This document shows, piece by piece, positions 54,230 through 62,593 of a DNA stretch of 64,000 nt (position 1 is its first letter; every line of letters starts with the position of its first letter). The translations under genes were made by a program, and so were the position numbers. Location of the stretch: positions 1,302,001 through 1,366,000 of the forward strand of contig NZ_CP086594.1 in assembly GCF_020866845.1 (NCBI RefSeq), written 5' to 3'. The notes below the pieces were generated by a model. It was not told the origin of the DNA. It saw only the letters and a list, made by a program, of their open reading frames with translations, and made no database searches. Source of the DNA: Sphingomonas radiodurans. GTDB lineage: Bacteria > Pseudomonadota > Alphaproteobacteria > Sphingomonadales > Sphingomonadaceae.

Positions 54230-55396
54230 ATGACATTCTGGGCGTACATCCTCCGCTGCAACGACGGCAGCTACTACACCGGCCACACCGACAACCTCGA
54301 ACACCGCATCGGCCAGCATCAGGCGGGCGAGATCCCCGGCTACACGCAACAGCGGCGTCCGGTCGCACTGATGTGGTCGCAGAATTTCCCATCGCGCGCC
54401 GAAGCCTTGGAGGCCGAACGGCAGATCAAGGGTTGGTCGCCGAAGAAGAAGGAGGCGCTGTTCGAAAACGATTGGGAAAGCCTTTGCGTTTTCGCCAGCC
54501 GGGCAGTGCTTCGAGACGGCACTTCGGCCGGGCAGAGCCCGACCTCAGCACCTCCTCAGCACGAACGGAATGTAGCGTCCCCGGCCGTCACCCCCAGCCC
54601 TGCCCCCACCCCCCTTCGCCCTGAGAAGGTGCTGAGCGAAAGCGAAGTGCCGTCTCGAAGGACAAGCCCCAACGCCCCACCCCCCATCATCGTCCTCGTC
54701 CGCCCCCAACTCGGCGAAAACATCGGCAAGGCCGCCCGCGCGATGCTGAACTTCGGCCTCACCGAAATGCGCCTCGTCGCCCCCCGCGATGGCTGGCCGA
54801 ACCCCGCCGCCGGCCCCGCAGCGTCCGGCGCAGATGTCGTCCTCGCCAACGCGCAGGTGTTCGACACCGTCGCGCAAGCCGTCGCCGATTGCCCACACGT
54901 CTATGCCACCACCGTGCGCAAGCGCGGCGTCACCAAGCCCGTCGTCACGCCCGAGCAAGCCGCGAGCGACATACGCGCCGCGGACGGCCGCAGCGCGATC
55001 CTGTTCGGCCCCGAACGCTCCGGGCTCGAGACCGACGACGTCGCGCTCGCCCGCACGATCCTCACGGTGCCGATCAATCCCGAATTCGGCAGCCTGAACC
55101 TTGCCCAGGCGGTAATCCTCGTCGCCTATGAATGGTCGAAAGGCGAAGCGCTCGCCTCCCCGCCCGAAGTCACGCTCGATCCCCCCGCGCCGCAGGAGGA
55201 GCTGGAAGGCATGATTGGCCAGCTCGATGCGATGCTGGAGCAGGCGAACTTCTTCTTCCCGCCCGATCGCATCCCGACCGTCCGGCGTACGCTGCGCACA
55301 TTGCTCACCAAACCGGGCTGGTCGAGCCAGGAAGTCCGCACCATGCGCGGCGTCCTCTCCGCACTCGCCGGCGCAAAGGCTCGGCGGTCGGGCTGA
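54230..55396 (+). CDS. GIY-YIG nuclease domain fused to TrmJ-type tRNA methyltransferase
   Basis: One open frame of 388 aa joins two unrelated proteins. Residues about 1-90 are a small GIY-YIG (YhbQ-like) nuclease: WAYILRCNDGSYYTGHT, EHRIGQHQAGEIPGY and SRAEALEAERQIKGWS. Residues about 150-388 are a TrmJ/SpoU-family 2'-O-methyltransferase (IIVLVRPQLGENIGKAARAM, LFGPERSGL, NPEFGSLNLAQAV), which modifies tRNA position 32 in known members. The linker (about 91-148) is the translation of degenerate palindromic repeats with a proline-rich stretch. Two separate ancestral genes, fused by repeat read-through, are likely; internal initiation for TrmJ is possible. Confidence 0.85.
   Translation: MTFWAYILRCNDGSYYTGHTDNLEHRIGQHQAGEIPGYTQQRRPVALMWSQNFPSRAEALEAERQIKGWSPKKKEALFENDWESLCVFASRAVLRDGTSAGQSPTSAPPQHERNVASPAVTPSPAPTPLRPEKVLSESEVPSRRTSPNAPPPIIVLVRPQLGENIGKAARAMLNFGLTEMRLVAPRDGWPNPAAGPAASGADVVLANAQVFDTVAQAVADCPHVYATTVRKRGVTKPVVTPEQAASDIRAADGRSAILFGPERSGLETDDVALARTILTVPINPEFGSLNLAQAVILVAYEWSKGEALASPPEVTLDPPAPQEELEGMIGQLDAMLEQANFFFPPDRIPTVRRTLRTLLTKPGWSSQEVRTMRGVLSALAGAKARRSG
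54503..54662. repeat. degenerate palindromic repeats forming the fusion linker
   Basis: Two partial copies in opposite orientation: GTGCTTCGAGACGGCAC and CACCTCCTCAGCACGAACG on the left, CGCCCTGAGAAGGTGCTGAG and GTGCCGTCTCGAAGG on the right. Same family as 11321 and 51479. They lie in frame inside the GIY-YIG/TrmJ gene. Confidence 0.75.
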
Positions 55397-55461
55397 ACGC
55401 CACCCGTGGAGCTTGATAGCATACGCGTTGCATATTTAGTAATGTGTGCCATCGTTGAAGA

Positions 55462-56283
55462 ATGGAGACGATCGACCACCACGCTGCCATCCGCGTGCTC
55501 GCCGCCGTGCGCGGGCATCCCTTCGATCGCAGCGCCTTCGCCGCGCTGTTCACCGACATGGCGGGCATCTCCGTCACCTTCGTCGATCAGCCCGCCGCCG
55601 CGCTGCTGATGCGCCCGGCGCTCGTCGACGCGTTCGACGTGCTGCTGCTGTACGACATGCCCGGCATCGACTTCGCCGCCGAGCAGCGCGCTTCCGCGAT
55701 CGGCCCCGACGCGGCGACACGCGAGGGCATCACCGCGCTGCTCGATCGCGGGATCGGCGTGGTCGCGCTGCACCATGCGCTCGCCGGTTGGCCCGGCTGG
55801 GAGGCATTCGCCGAGATCATCGGCGGCCGCTTCCTCTATCGCCCCGCGACGCTGCGCGGCACCGCTCGGTTAGACTCGGGCTATCGCCACCAGGTCCACT
55901 ACACCGCCGAAGTCGCCGCGCCGCTGCATCCGGTCATGGCCGGCCTCCCCGCGACATTCGACCTGACCGACGAACTCTATCTCGCCGAAGTCTTCGAGGA
56001 AGATGTGACGCCACTGCTCCGCGCGCGCCGCGCCTTCGTCCGCGACAATTTCTACTCCGCCACCGCCGCGATCGAAGGCCGCATGTTCTCGAACGACGGC
56101 TGGTCGCATTCGCCCGGCAGCGACGCGATCGGCTGGGTCAAGAAAGCGCGCCGCAGCCCGCTGGTCTACCTCCAACCGGGAGACGACGACGTGACGTACA
56201 CCAACCCCAACTACCGCCGCCTCGTCGAGAACGCGCTGCGCTGGACCGCCTCGCCCGAGGCGCACGCCTGGGCCGCCGCGTGA
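55462..56283 (+). CDS. ThuA-like protein
   Basis: Class I glutamine-amidotransferase-like (ThuA/trehalose-utilisation-type) protein of 273 aa. VVALHHALAGWPGWEAFAEIIGG, HPVMAGLPATFDLTDELY and the final PNYRRLVENALRWTA are characteristic. There is no signal peptide. The catalytic Cys of true amidotransferases is absent, as in other ThuA proteins. It is coupled to the SDR gene (GTGA). Confidence 0.83.
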   Translation: METIDHHAAIRVLAAVRGHPFDRSAFAALFTDMAGISVTFVDQPAAALLMRPALVDAFDVLLLYDMPGIDFAAEQRASAIGPDAATREGITALLDRGIGVVALHHALAGWPGWEAFAEIIGGRFLYRPATLRGTARLDSGYRHQVHYTAEVAAPLHPVMAGLPATFDLTDELYLAEVFEEDVTPLLRARRAFVRDNFYSATAAIEGRMFSNDGWSHSPGSDAIGWVKKARRSPLVYLQPGDDDVTYTNPNYRRLVENALRWTASPEAHAWAAA

Positions 56284-56981
56284 ACACGCGCCGCATCATC
56301 GTCACAGGGGCCGGCTCCGGCATCGGCGCGGCGACCGCAACACGGCTGCGCGCGGATGGCGCGTCGGTCTTCGGGGTCGACCAGAAAGGCGCGGTCGACT
56401 TGACGATCGACGTCACCGAGCCGGGCGCAAGCGAAGCGATCATCACAGACGCCACCGACGCGCTCGGCGGCATCGAAGGTGTCGCCGCATGCGCCGGCAT
56501 CTCGGGCGCACAGCCGCTCGATGGCCACGACGATGCTTTCTGGGACCGCGTGATGGCGGTGAACGTCACCGCAGTGTTCCGGCTGATCCGCGCCGCGACG
56601 CCAGCGCTCGCATCCTCGGGCCGCGGCCGGATCGTCACGATCGGATCGGTGATGTCGAGCTTCGGCGCCTCCGGCCTCGTCGCCTATGCCGCGTCCAAGC
56701 ACGCGGTACTCGGCATGACCCGCGCGCTGGCCGCCGAGCTCGGCCTGCACGGCATCACGGTCAATTGCGTCCAGCCCGGCGCGATCGACACGCCGATGAC
56801 CGCCCCCGCCTTCACCGCCGATCCCGCTTACGGCGAGTTCTGGCGGCAGAAAGCGCCACTCGGCCGCCTCGGCACGCCCGAGGACGTCGCCGACGTGATC
56901 GCCTTCCTGCTATCCGACGACGCCCGCTTCGTCAGCGGCCACGGCATTTTCGTCGACGGTGCCGCAATGGCGCGGCCGTAA
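56280..56981 (+). CDS. SDR-family oxidoreductase
   Basis: A 233-aa classical SDR. NAD(P) motif TGAGSGIGAATA, GVAACAGISG (NNAG equivalent), catalytic Ser in TIGSVMSS, YAASK (Tyr and Lys), and C-terminal VSGHGIFVDGAAM. Uses a GTG start that overlaps the ThuA-like gene. Probable dehydrogenase or reductase for a sugar-like or cyclic alcohol. Confidence 0.87.
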   Translation: MNTRRIIVTGAGSGIGAATATRLRADGASVFGVDQKGAVDLTIDVTEPGASEAIITDATDALGGIEGVAACAGISGAQPLDGHDDAFWDRVMAVNVTAVFRLIRAATPALASSGRGRIVTIGSVMSSFGASGLVAYAASKHAVLGMTRALAAELGLHGITVNCVQPGAIDTPMTAPAFTADPAYGEFWRQKAPLGRLGTPEDVADVIAFLLSDDARFVSGHGIFVDGAAMARP

Positions 56982-56989
56982 GGCGCCCA

Positions 56990-57105
56990 CCGTTCGTGCT
57001 GAGGAGGTGTTGAGCCGAAGGCGAAGCGCCGTCTCGAAGCACATGGCGCGCATACCCTTCGAGACGAGGCTTCGACTTCGCTCAGCCTCTCCTCAGGGCG
57101 AACGG
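56990..57105. repeat. palindromic repeat, GTTCGTGCTGAGGAGGTG family (copy 3)
   Basis: CCGTTCGTGCTGAGGAGGTG at the left and CTCCTCAGGGCGAACGG at the right. The inner arm has diverged (GCCGTCTCGAAG versus CTTCGAGACGAGGC). It lies between two convergent SDR genes and could terminate both. Confidence 0.8.
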
Positions 57106-57124
57106 ATGTGGGTCGTCAAACCCC

Positions 57125-57883
57125 TCAGAACTGCACCCGCTTCGTATACCCCCCATCCACAACCAAGTTCGTCCCCGTGATCCAGTCAGCCGCCGGGCTC
57201 GCCAGAAACGCAATCGCCCGCGCCACATCCTCGGTCCGCCCAAGCCGTTTCAGCGCCGTCGTCTCCTCGAACGATTTGTACATGTCGGGCGCGCCTTGCT
57301 TGATGTCGTCCCAGTTTCCGCCCTCGAACCACACCGGCCCGGGCGAGACGGCGTTGACGCGAATTCCCTTCGGCCCCCACGCTTGGCTCAACTGCCCCGA
57401 ATAGGTGATCAGCGCCGCCTTGATCGCGTTGAAGGCGTTGGGCGCGAAGAACGTCTCGGTCGCCGCGATGCTCGCCAAGATCACCACCGCGGCGTGCGAG
57501 GATCGTTCTAGATACGGCGCCATCGCCTCGCACCCGCGCACCGTGCCGAGCACGTCCATCTTGTAGCAAGCGTCCCAATCCTGCGCGAGCTTCGAACCCG
57601 AGGCGCTCGCCGAGGGGATGAAGATGTCGCACCCGCCAAGCTCGTCGGCGATCTCCGCCAGCAGCGCCGGATATCGCTCCAGATCGTTCAGGTCGCCCTG
57701 CCGCGCTACCACCTTGCCGCCGTGCTTGGCATAAGCCGCTGCCGCTTCGTCGATCTGCTCCTGGTTGCGCGAGAAGAAGCCGACATCGGCCCCTTCGGCG
57801 GCGAACAACTCCAGCGTCGCGCGGCCGGTGCCGCGGCTGCCGCCGGTCAGGACGACCTTGAGGCCCTTCAGTCCGAGATCCAT
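57125..57883 (-). CDS. SDR-family protein with Phe at the catalytic Tyr position
   Basis: A 252-aa SDR (VVLTGGSRGTGRATLELFAAEG, IFIPSASASGS, LVVDGGYTKRVQF). The usual YxxxK is replaced by FNAIK (PNAFNAIKAALITYS), so the catalytic Tyr is Phe, while Ser (ILASIA) and Lys are kept. It may be a non-oxidoreductase relative, or another Tyr such as the nearby TYS may take over. Ahead of it lies a block of minus-strand catabolic genes. Confidence 0.82.
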   Translation of the reverse strand: MDLGLKGLKVVLTGGSRGTGRATLELFAAEGADVGFFSRNQEQIDEAAAAYAKHGGKVVARQGDLNDLERYPALLAEIADELGGCDIFIPSASASGSKLAQDWDACYKMDVLGTVRGCEAMAPYLERSSHAAVVILASIAATETFFAPNAFNAIKAALITYSGQLSQAWGPKGIRVNAVSPGPVWFEGGNWDDIKQGAPDMYKSFEETTALKRLGRTEDVARAIAFLASPAADWITGTNLVVDGGYTKRVQF

Positions 57884-57902
57884 CGTGATTCTCTCCTAGG
57901 AT

Positions 57903-58421
57903 TTACGCGTCACCATCCGCCATCGCCCGGACGCGGGCGTAGAAATCGAGCAGCACACGGCTCGGCTCGTAGAGTTCGATCATGTGGCCATAGTGCCGGA
58001 CGGTATCGATCATCGCGAACGCGGTCGCGCTGGTCTCGGCATAGAGCGCGCACTCGTCGCCGCCGGCGGCAAAGCGATCGATCGCCGCGGTCAGATCGTC
58101 GACGAACAGCGCGACATGATGCATCCCGAACCGCCCCGATCCGCTCGGATACATATCGTGGAACGCCGACGGCCCGGCATCGTGCTGCTGCACGAACTCG
58201 ACCATCACCTCGCCCCATTGCCCATAGGCCGATCCGTGATCGAGCACGGCCGGCCGCCCGCGGTGGCGCACGATCGGCGTCGGCACATGGTCGATCACCA
58301 GGAACGGCCCCGATCCGAACGCCGCGCGGTGCGCGTCGGCGGCGGCACGGATGTCCGGCACGAAATAGGCGATCTGGCGCGCGGGCAGCGCGACGGGCAG
58401 TCCGACGGTCGGGTCACACAC
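57903..58421 (-). CDS. VOC-family protein
   Basis: A 172-aa VOC/glyoxalase-fold protein. QIAYFVPDIRAAADAHRAAFGSG opens the first module; the second begins near GRFGMHHVALFVDDLTAAIDR with MIELYEP at the end. I start it at the GTG at 58421, which overlaps the end of the preceding SDR gene by 8 bp. Substrate is unknown; the context suggests a ring-cleavage or isomerase-like role. Confidence 0.8.
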   Translation of the reverse strand: MCDPTVGLPVALPARQIAYFVPDIRAAADAHRAAFGSGPFLVIDHVPTPIVRHRGRPAVLDHGSAYGQWGEVMVEFVQQHDAGPSAFHDMYPSGSGRFGMHHVALFVDDLTAAIDRFAAGGDECALYAETSATAFAMIDTVRHYGHMIELYEPSRVLLDFYARVRAMADGDA

Positions 58422-59190
58422 CCGCCATGCCCGCAGTCGCCCCGCCATCGACCACATAGTCCGCGCCGGTGATGAACGCGGCATCGTCCGATCCGAGGAA
58501 CGCGACCAGCCCCGCAATCTCCTCCAGCGTCGCCATCCGCTTCATCGGCGAAACGCCTTCCAGCATGGTGCGCGCCGCCGCCGGATCGGGCGCTCCGGCG
58601 ATCGCCCCCTCGATCAGCGCGGTCGCAACCACGCCAGGCAGGATTGCGTTGCAACGGATGCGATAGCCGCGCGCCGCGCAATGCATCGCCACCGATTTCG
58701 CCAGCAGCCGCGCGCCGCCCTTGGTCGCGGTATAGCCGACGTTGCCGGCAAGCCCGAGCATCCCGCTGATCGAACTGTTGATCACGATCGCGCCGCTCGG
58801 CCCGTCGGGATTGTCACGCATCACGCGGATCGCGGTCTGCGCGGTCAGCATCGGCCCGGTCAGGTTCACCGCGAGGATCGCGTTCCAGTCCGCCACCGCG
58901 ACATCCTCGATATTGGTGTCGCCACCTTCCATCCCGGCATTGGCGAACGCCAGATCGAGCCGCCCGAACGCCCGCAACCGCGCCTCGACCTCCCCCCAGC
59001 CCTCGGCATCCTCCACCGAATGCGCGAGAAACTCGCCGCCAGTCTCCGCCGCGACGGCCGCCCCGGCCGCGGCATTGCGCCCGGTGAACAGTACCTGCGC
59101 CCCCTCCCGCGCGAGCCGCCCGACCGTCGCCGCGCCGATCCCGGACGTGCCGCCCGTCACCAGCGCGACCTTCCCGCGATATCGCTCCAT
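58414..59190 (-). CDS. SDR-family oxidoreductase
   Basis: A 258-aa classical SDR. VALVTGGTSGIGAATVGRL, FANAGMEGGD, INSSISGMLG, YTATK (catalytic Tyr-Lys) and TGADYVVDGGATAG. Start at 59190 (MERYRGK), a one-base overlap with the SnoaL-like gene (TGATG). Encoded in the minus-strand catabolic block. Confidence 0.9.
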   Translation of the reverse strand: MERYRGKVALVTGGTSGIGAATVGRLAREGAQVLFTGRNAAAGAAVAAETGGEFLAHSVEDAEGWGEVEARLRAFGRLDLAFANAGMEGGDTNIEDVAVADWNAILAVNLTGPMLTAQTAIRVMRDNPDGPSGAIVINSSISGMLGLAGNVGYTATKGGARLLAKSVAMHCAARGYRIRCNAILPGVVATALIEGAIAGAPDPAAARTMLEGVSPMKRMATLEEIAGLVAFLGSDDAAFITGADYVVDGGATAGMAGV

Positions 59191-59597
59191 CAGCGCACCT
59201 GCAGCACGCTGTACGACCGCGTGACGAAGCGCCATTCGCCATCAGCGTCGCGGCGCAGGCGATCGTCATAGCGGCCCGACACCAGCCGCTCGACGCCATC
59301 GGTCTGCTTGAGCATCTCGAGCATGTATGCACGCGAATCGGCGTGATCGCCGTCGATCGCAACCGATCCCTGCGCGAGATACATGCCCGCCGCAGAATAG
59401 CCCGCCATCAGTGTCAACCACAGGTCGCGGATCGCCGCGCGGCCCTCGGCGCGGTGCGGCCCCACCTCCCAAACCGCGTCTTCCGCCCAGCATTCCGCCC
59501 AATCGTCGGCGTCGTTGCGGAACACGGCATCATTATAGCTCTCCAGCCGCTGGCGGATGGCGAGGCGGTCCTCGACGCTCCCGTTAAAGCCGCGCAT
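59190..59597 (-). CDS. SnoaL/NTF2-like protein
   Basis: A 135-aa NTF2-like protein (VEDRLAIRQRLESYNDAVFRNDADDWAECWAEDAVWEVG, SGRYDDRLRRDADGEWRFV). Related domains act as dehydratases, isomerases or small oxygenase subunits. Start at 59597 (MRGFNG). Overlaps the ABM gene by one base. Confidence 0.83.
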   Translation of the reverse strand: MRGFNGSVEDRLAIRQRLESYNDAVFRNDADDWAECWAEDAVWEVGPHRAEGRAAIRDLWLTLMAGYSAAGMYLAQGSVAIDGDHADSRAYMLEMLKQTDGVERLVSGRYDDRLRRDADGEWRFVTRSYSVLQVR

Positions 59598-59947
59598 CAC
59601 TGCGCCACCCGGCCGAAATGCGCCTGCGGCACGCCGCCGGAATCGTACACCGGCTCGATCGCGTCGCAGCGATACTTCTGCGAGCGCGCGGTGATCAGCC
59701 CGGATGCGCCCACATGATCGCGCATCGCGGCATAGCTGGGATCGCGGAAATGCCCGGCGAGCGCCTCCTCGCTTTCCCATTCCTCGAACACGTGGATTCG
59801 GCCGGGCGTCGCCGGGTCGACCGCCCAGTCATAGGCGATGCACCCCGGTTCGGCGCGCGACGCCGCGATGAACGGTTGCGCATCAAGCAGCGCGCGCTCG
59901 ACGCGCTCCGGCTCCAGATCGATGACGGCCGAGATGATGACGGGCAT
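59597..59947 (-). CDS. antibiotic biosynthesis monooxygenase (ABM)-domain protein
   Basis: A 116-aa ABM-domain protein (VIISAVIDLEPERVERAL, SRAEPGCIAYDWAVDP, RIHVFEEWESEEALAGHF). Known members are cofactor-free monooxygenases for quinols or aromatic compounds. Start at 59947 (MPVIIS). Follows the MFS gene by 9 bp. Confidence 0.84.
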   Translation of the reverse strand: MPVIISAVIDLEPERVERALLDAQPFIAASRAEPGCIAYDWAVDPATPGRIHVFEEWESEEALAGHFRDPSYAAMRDHVGASGLITARSQKYRCDAIEPVYDSGGVPQAHFGRVAQ

Positions 59948-59956
59948 GGCAACTCC

Positions 59957-61342
59957 TCACAGGGGGTCGGGAATCGGGGTGGCGGCACGGATCGGCCGCG
60001 TGACGACGAGGCTTGCGAGCGCGACCGCGATGCCGCCGGCGAGCGCCAGGAACGGTGTTCGGAAGTCGCTCGCGACCAGCTCGCTGCTGCCGGGATCGAG
60101 CAGCATCAAGGTGATCGTCGCGCCAAGCCCGGTGCCGACCTGCTGCGCGGTGAACAGCAGCGCCGTGCCCACGCCCTGTTCGCGTGGCATGAGCGGCGCA
60201 GTCGCGGCCTGCATCAACACGATGAAAGCGCTAACGCTGCCGAGCGCGCAGATCATCATCCCCGGCGCGATGCTGGCGGCATAGGGCTGGCCCATGCTGA
60301 GCGCGAGCCATGCGAGCCCGGTAAGATTGACGAGCCCCGCGCCCAGCAGCGCACTACGCATCGGCACGCGCGCGAGCAGCGTCGGCGCGATCTGCCCACC
60401 GGCGATCACCGCAATCGCATACGGCATCGCGCCAAGCCCGGCCGCCGCCGCGGAGAAGCCGAGCACGCGCTGCATGTACAGCTGCGACAGCACGAACAGC
60501 CCGCCGACCGCGGCCAGGAACAGCATCAGCATCAGGCAGGCGAGCGCAAACATCGGCCGCTGCACCAGCGCGCCCGGCACCAGCGGCGAGGCGACCCGGC
60601 GCTCGATCCACACGAACAGCGCGATCGCGACGCCCGCGCCCGCCAGCATCCCCAGCGTCGTCGTGCCGACGCCGAGCCGCCCGATCAGCGCGATGCCGCC
60701 GACCAGCAGCCCCATCCCGATCGTCGCCACGATCGCACCGCCGCCGTCGATCGGCTCGCCGCGCATCGTCGGCACCTTGGGCAGCCATGCGATTGCCATG
60801 CCCAGCGCCACGACCAGCAGCGGCACGTTGACGAGAAACGCCCCCCGCCAGCCAAAAGTCGTGACGATCCACCCGCCGCCAAGCAACCCGACGATCAGCG
60901 ACACGCCCTGCGTAATGCCGAAAATGCCCAGCGCACGGTGCCGAACCGGCCCGTCGGGAATGAAGGCGGTGATCAGCGCGAACGCGCCGGGCGACAGCAG
61001 CGCGACCGCCAGCGCCTGCACCATGCGCGCGGCCAGCACGAGACCGAAGCTCGGCGCGAGACCCGCAGCGATCGACCCGAGCGTGAACAGCGTCAGCCCG
61101 AACCCCAGCGCACGGCGATGCCCGAACCGGTCGACCAGCTTGCCCCCGACGATCAGCGTGCCCGCCAGCACCAGCGTGTTCGCGGTGACCACCCATGCCA
61201 GCAAGGAGGGCGCGACGCCCAGGTCGCGGCCGATTGACGGCAATGCGATGCTGACGATCGCAAAGTCCGCGGTCAGGATCAGCTTGGTCAATGCCATCAG
61301 CGCGATCACGCGCCGGTGACCGCGCACATCGTTCGCGTCCAT
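59957..61342 (-). CDS. MFS transporter, DHA2 family
   Basis: Drug/proton antiporter-type membrane protein of 461 aa with about 14 hydrophobic segments. The A motif KLVDRFGHRRALG between TM2 and TM3 and the C motif GPVRHRALGIFGITQG region are typical of EmrB/QacA-like exporters. First gene of the minus-strand block; it may export a pathway intermediate or a toxic substrate. Divergent from the MDR reductase gene. Confidence 0.87.
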   Translation of the reverse strand: MDANDVRGHRRVIALMALTKLILTADFAIVSIALPSIGRDLGVAPSLLAWVVTANTLVLAGTLIVGGKLVDRFGHRRALGFGLTLFTLGSIAAGLAPSFGLVLAARMVQALAVALLSPGAFALITAFIPDGPVRHRALGIFGITQGVSLIVGLLGGGWIVTTFGWRGAFLVNVPLLVVALGMAIAWLPKVPTMRGEPIDGGGAIVATIGMGLLVGGIALIGRLGVGTTTLGMLAGAGVAIALFVWIERRVASPLVPGALVQRPMFALACLMLMLFLAAVGGLFVLSQLYMQRVLGFSAAAAGLGAMPYAIAVIAGGQIAPTLLARVPMRSALLGAGLVNLTGLAWLALSMGQPYAASIAPGMMICALGSVSAFIVLMQAATAPLMPREQGVGTALLFTAQQVGTGLGATITLMLLDPGSSELVASDFRTPFLALAGGIAVALASLVVTRPIRAATPIPDPL

Positions 61343-61372
61343 CGCCCTCTCCCGCTATTGTGGTCTTCTGCG

Positions 61373-61393
61373 ATAACCTGCACAGCGTGTTAT
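61373..61393. promoter_or_regulatory. weak inverted repeat between MFS and MDR genes
   Basis: ATAAC (61373-61377) and GTTAT (61389-61393) are a perfect 5-bp inverted repeat in the 71-bp divergent gap. A TetR/MarR-type operator is possible; no regulator gene is adjacent. Confidence 0.32.
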
Positions 61394-61413
61394 TATTTAG
61401 AGAGGAGAATTCA

Positions 61414-62433
61414 ATGACTGTCAATCGCCGCTTCCTGCTGACGAGGCGTCCGCACGGCGTGCCCGTGCCAGACGATTTCCAGCTCGCGGAAGAGGCAGTC
61501 CCGCAGCCCGGCGAGGGCGAGTTCGTGGTTCGCACGATCTACGCTTCGCTCGATCCCGCGATGCGCGGCTGGCTCGATGACGTGCCTTCGTACATGCCAC
61601 CGATCCCGCTCGGCGATGCGGTCCGCGCGAGCGTCGTCGGCCGCGTCGCCGCGTCGCGCGATCCCGCGTTTCCCGAAGGCGCGTGGGTCAGCGGGCTCGG
61701 CGCGATCGAGGAATATAGCGTCGCGCGATCGGGCGGCTTCATGCGCCGGATCGATCCCGATGCGGTGCCCTCGCCCTCCAATTACCTGTCGGTGCTCGGC
61801 GCGGTCGGCATGACCGCCTATTTCGGGGTGACCGACGTGCTCGCCGCCAAGCCGGGGCAGACCTTGCTGGTGTCGGGCGCGGCGGGCGCGGTCGGCTCGC
61901 TCGTCGGGCAGATCGGCAAGATCATCGGCTGCCGCACGATCGGCATCGCCGGCAGCCCAGAAAAGGTCCGGCGGCTGACGCAGGATTACGGCTATGACGT
62001 TGCGATCGACTATCGCGGCAAGGATCGCGCCGCGCTCGAAGCCGAAATCCACGCCGCGGCGCCGAACGGCGTCGATCTCGTGTTCGAGAATGTCGGCGGC
62101 GACATCCTGGATGCCGCCCTCACCAACCTCGCCGACCACGCGACCGTGGCGCTGTGCGGGATGATCAGCGAGTATAACTCGCCCGAGAAGATCGGCGCGC
62201 GCAACGTGTGGCAACTGATCGTCCACCGCGCGACGATCCGCGGCTTCCTCGTGTCGGACTATCTGCCGCGCTTCGAGGAAGGGATCGGCACGATGGCCGG
62301 CTGGCTCGGCGAAGGCCGGCTGCGCGTCGACGAACATATCGACCGCGGCATCGAGAACGCCCTCCCCGCCTTCCTGCGGCTGTTCGAGGGAACGAACGAG
62401 GGCAAGATGATCCTGCAGGTGGGCGAGGCGTAA
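61414..62433 (+). CDS. NADP-dependent MDR oxidoreductase (CurA/LTB4DH-like)
   Basis: Zinc-independent medium-chain reductase of 339 aa. SLDPAMRGWLDDVPSYMPP and GMTAYFGVTDVLAAKPGQTLLV start, then the NADPH motif SGAAGAVGSLVGQIGK and CGMISEYNSPE. Related proteins reduce the double bond of alpha,beta-unsaturated ketones. Start at 61414 with AGAGGAGA upstream; longer open frame rejected. Confidence 0.92.
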   Translation: MTVNRRFLLTRRPHGVPVPDDFQLAEEAVPQPGEGEFVVRTIYASLDPAMRGWLDDVPSYMPPIPLGDAVRASVVGRVAASRDPAFPEGAWVSGLGAIEEYSVARSGGFMRRIDPDAVPSPSNYLSVLGAVGMTAYFGVTDVLAAKPGQTLLVSGAAGAVGSLVGQIGKIIGCRTIGIAGSPEKVRRLTQDYGYDVAIDYRGKDRAALEAEIHAAAPNGVDLVFENVGGDILDAALTNLADHATVALCGMISEYNSPEKIGARNVWQLIVHRATIRGFLVSDYLPRFEEGIGTMAGWLGEGRLRVDEHIDRGIENALPAFLRLFEGTNEGKMILQVGEA

Positions 62434-62446
62434 CCTCACCATCGCC

Positions 62447-62528
62447 GTCACCCCGGGCTTGACCCGGGGTCCCGCTTCTTCTTTTTTGTCGCGCGGGCAG
62501 CGGGACCCCGGATCAAGTCCGGGGTGAC
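62447..62528. repeat. palindromic repeat after the MDR gene
   Basis: GTCACCCCGGGCTTGACCCG with GGGTCCCG at the left and CGGGACCCCGGATCAAGTCC with GGGGTGAC at the right form a long hairpin around a T-rich centre. It lies between two convergent genes and may terminate them. Confidence 0.82.
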
Positions 62529-62593
62529 AACCAAAAAAGAGCAAAAAAATCGCCCGCCGCCCCGCATGCGGTGGCGGCGGGCAGGTGGAGAGC

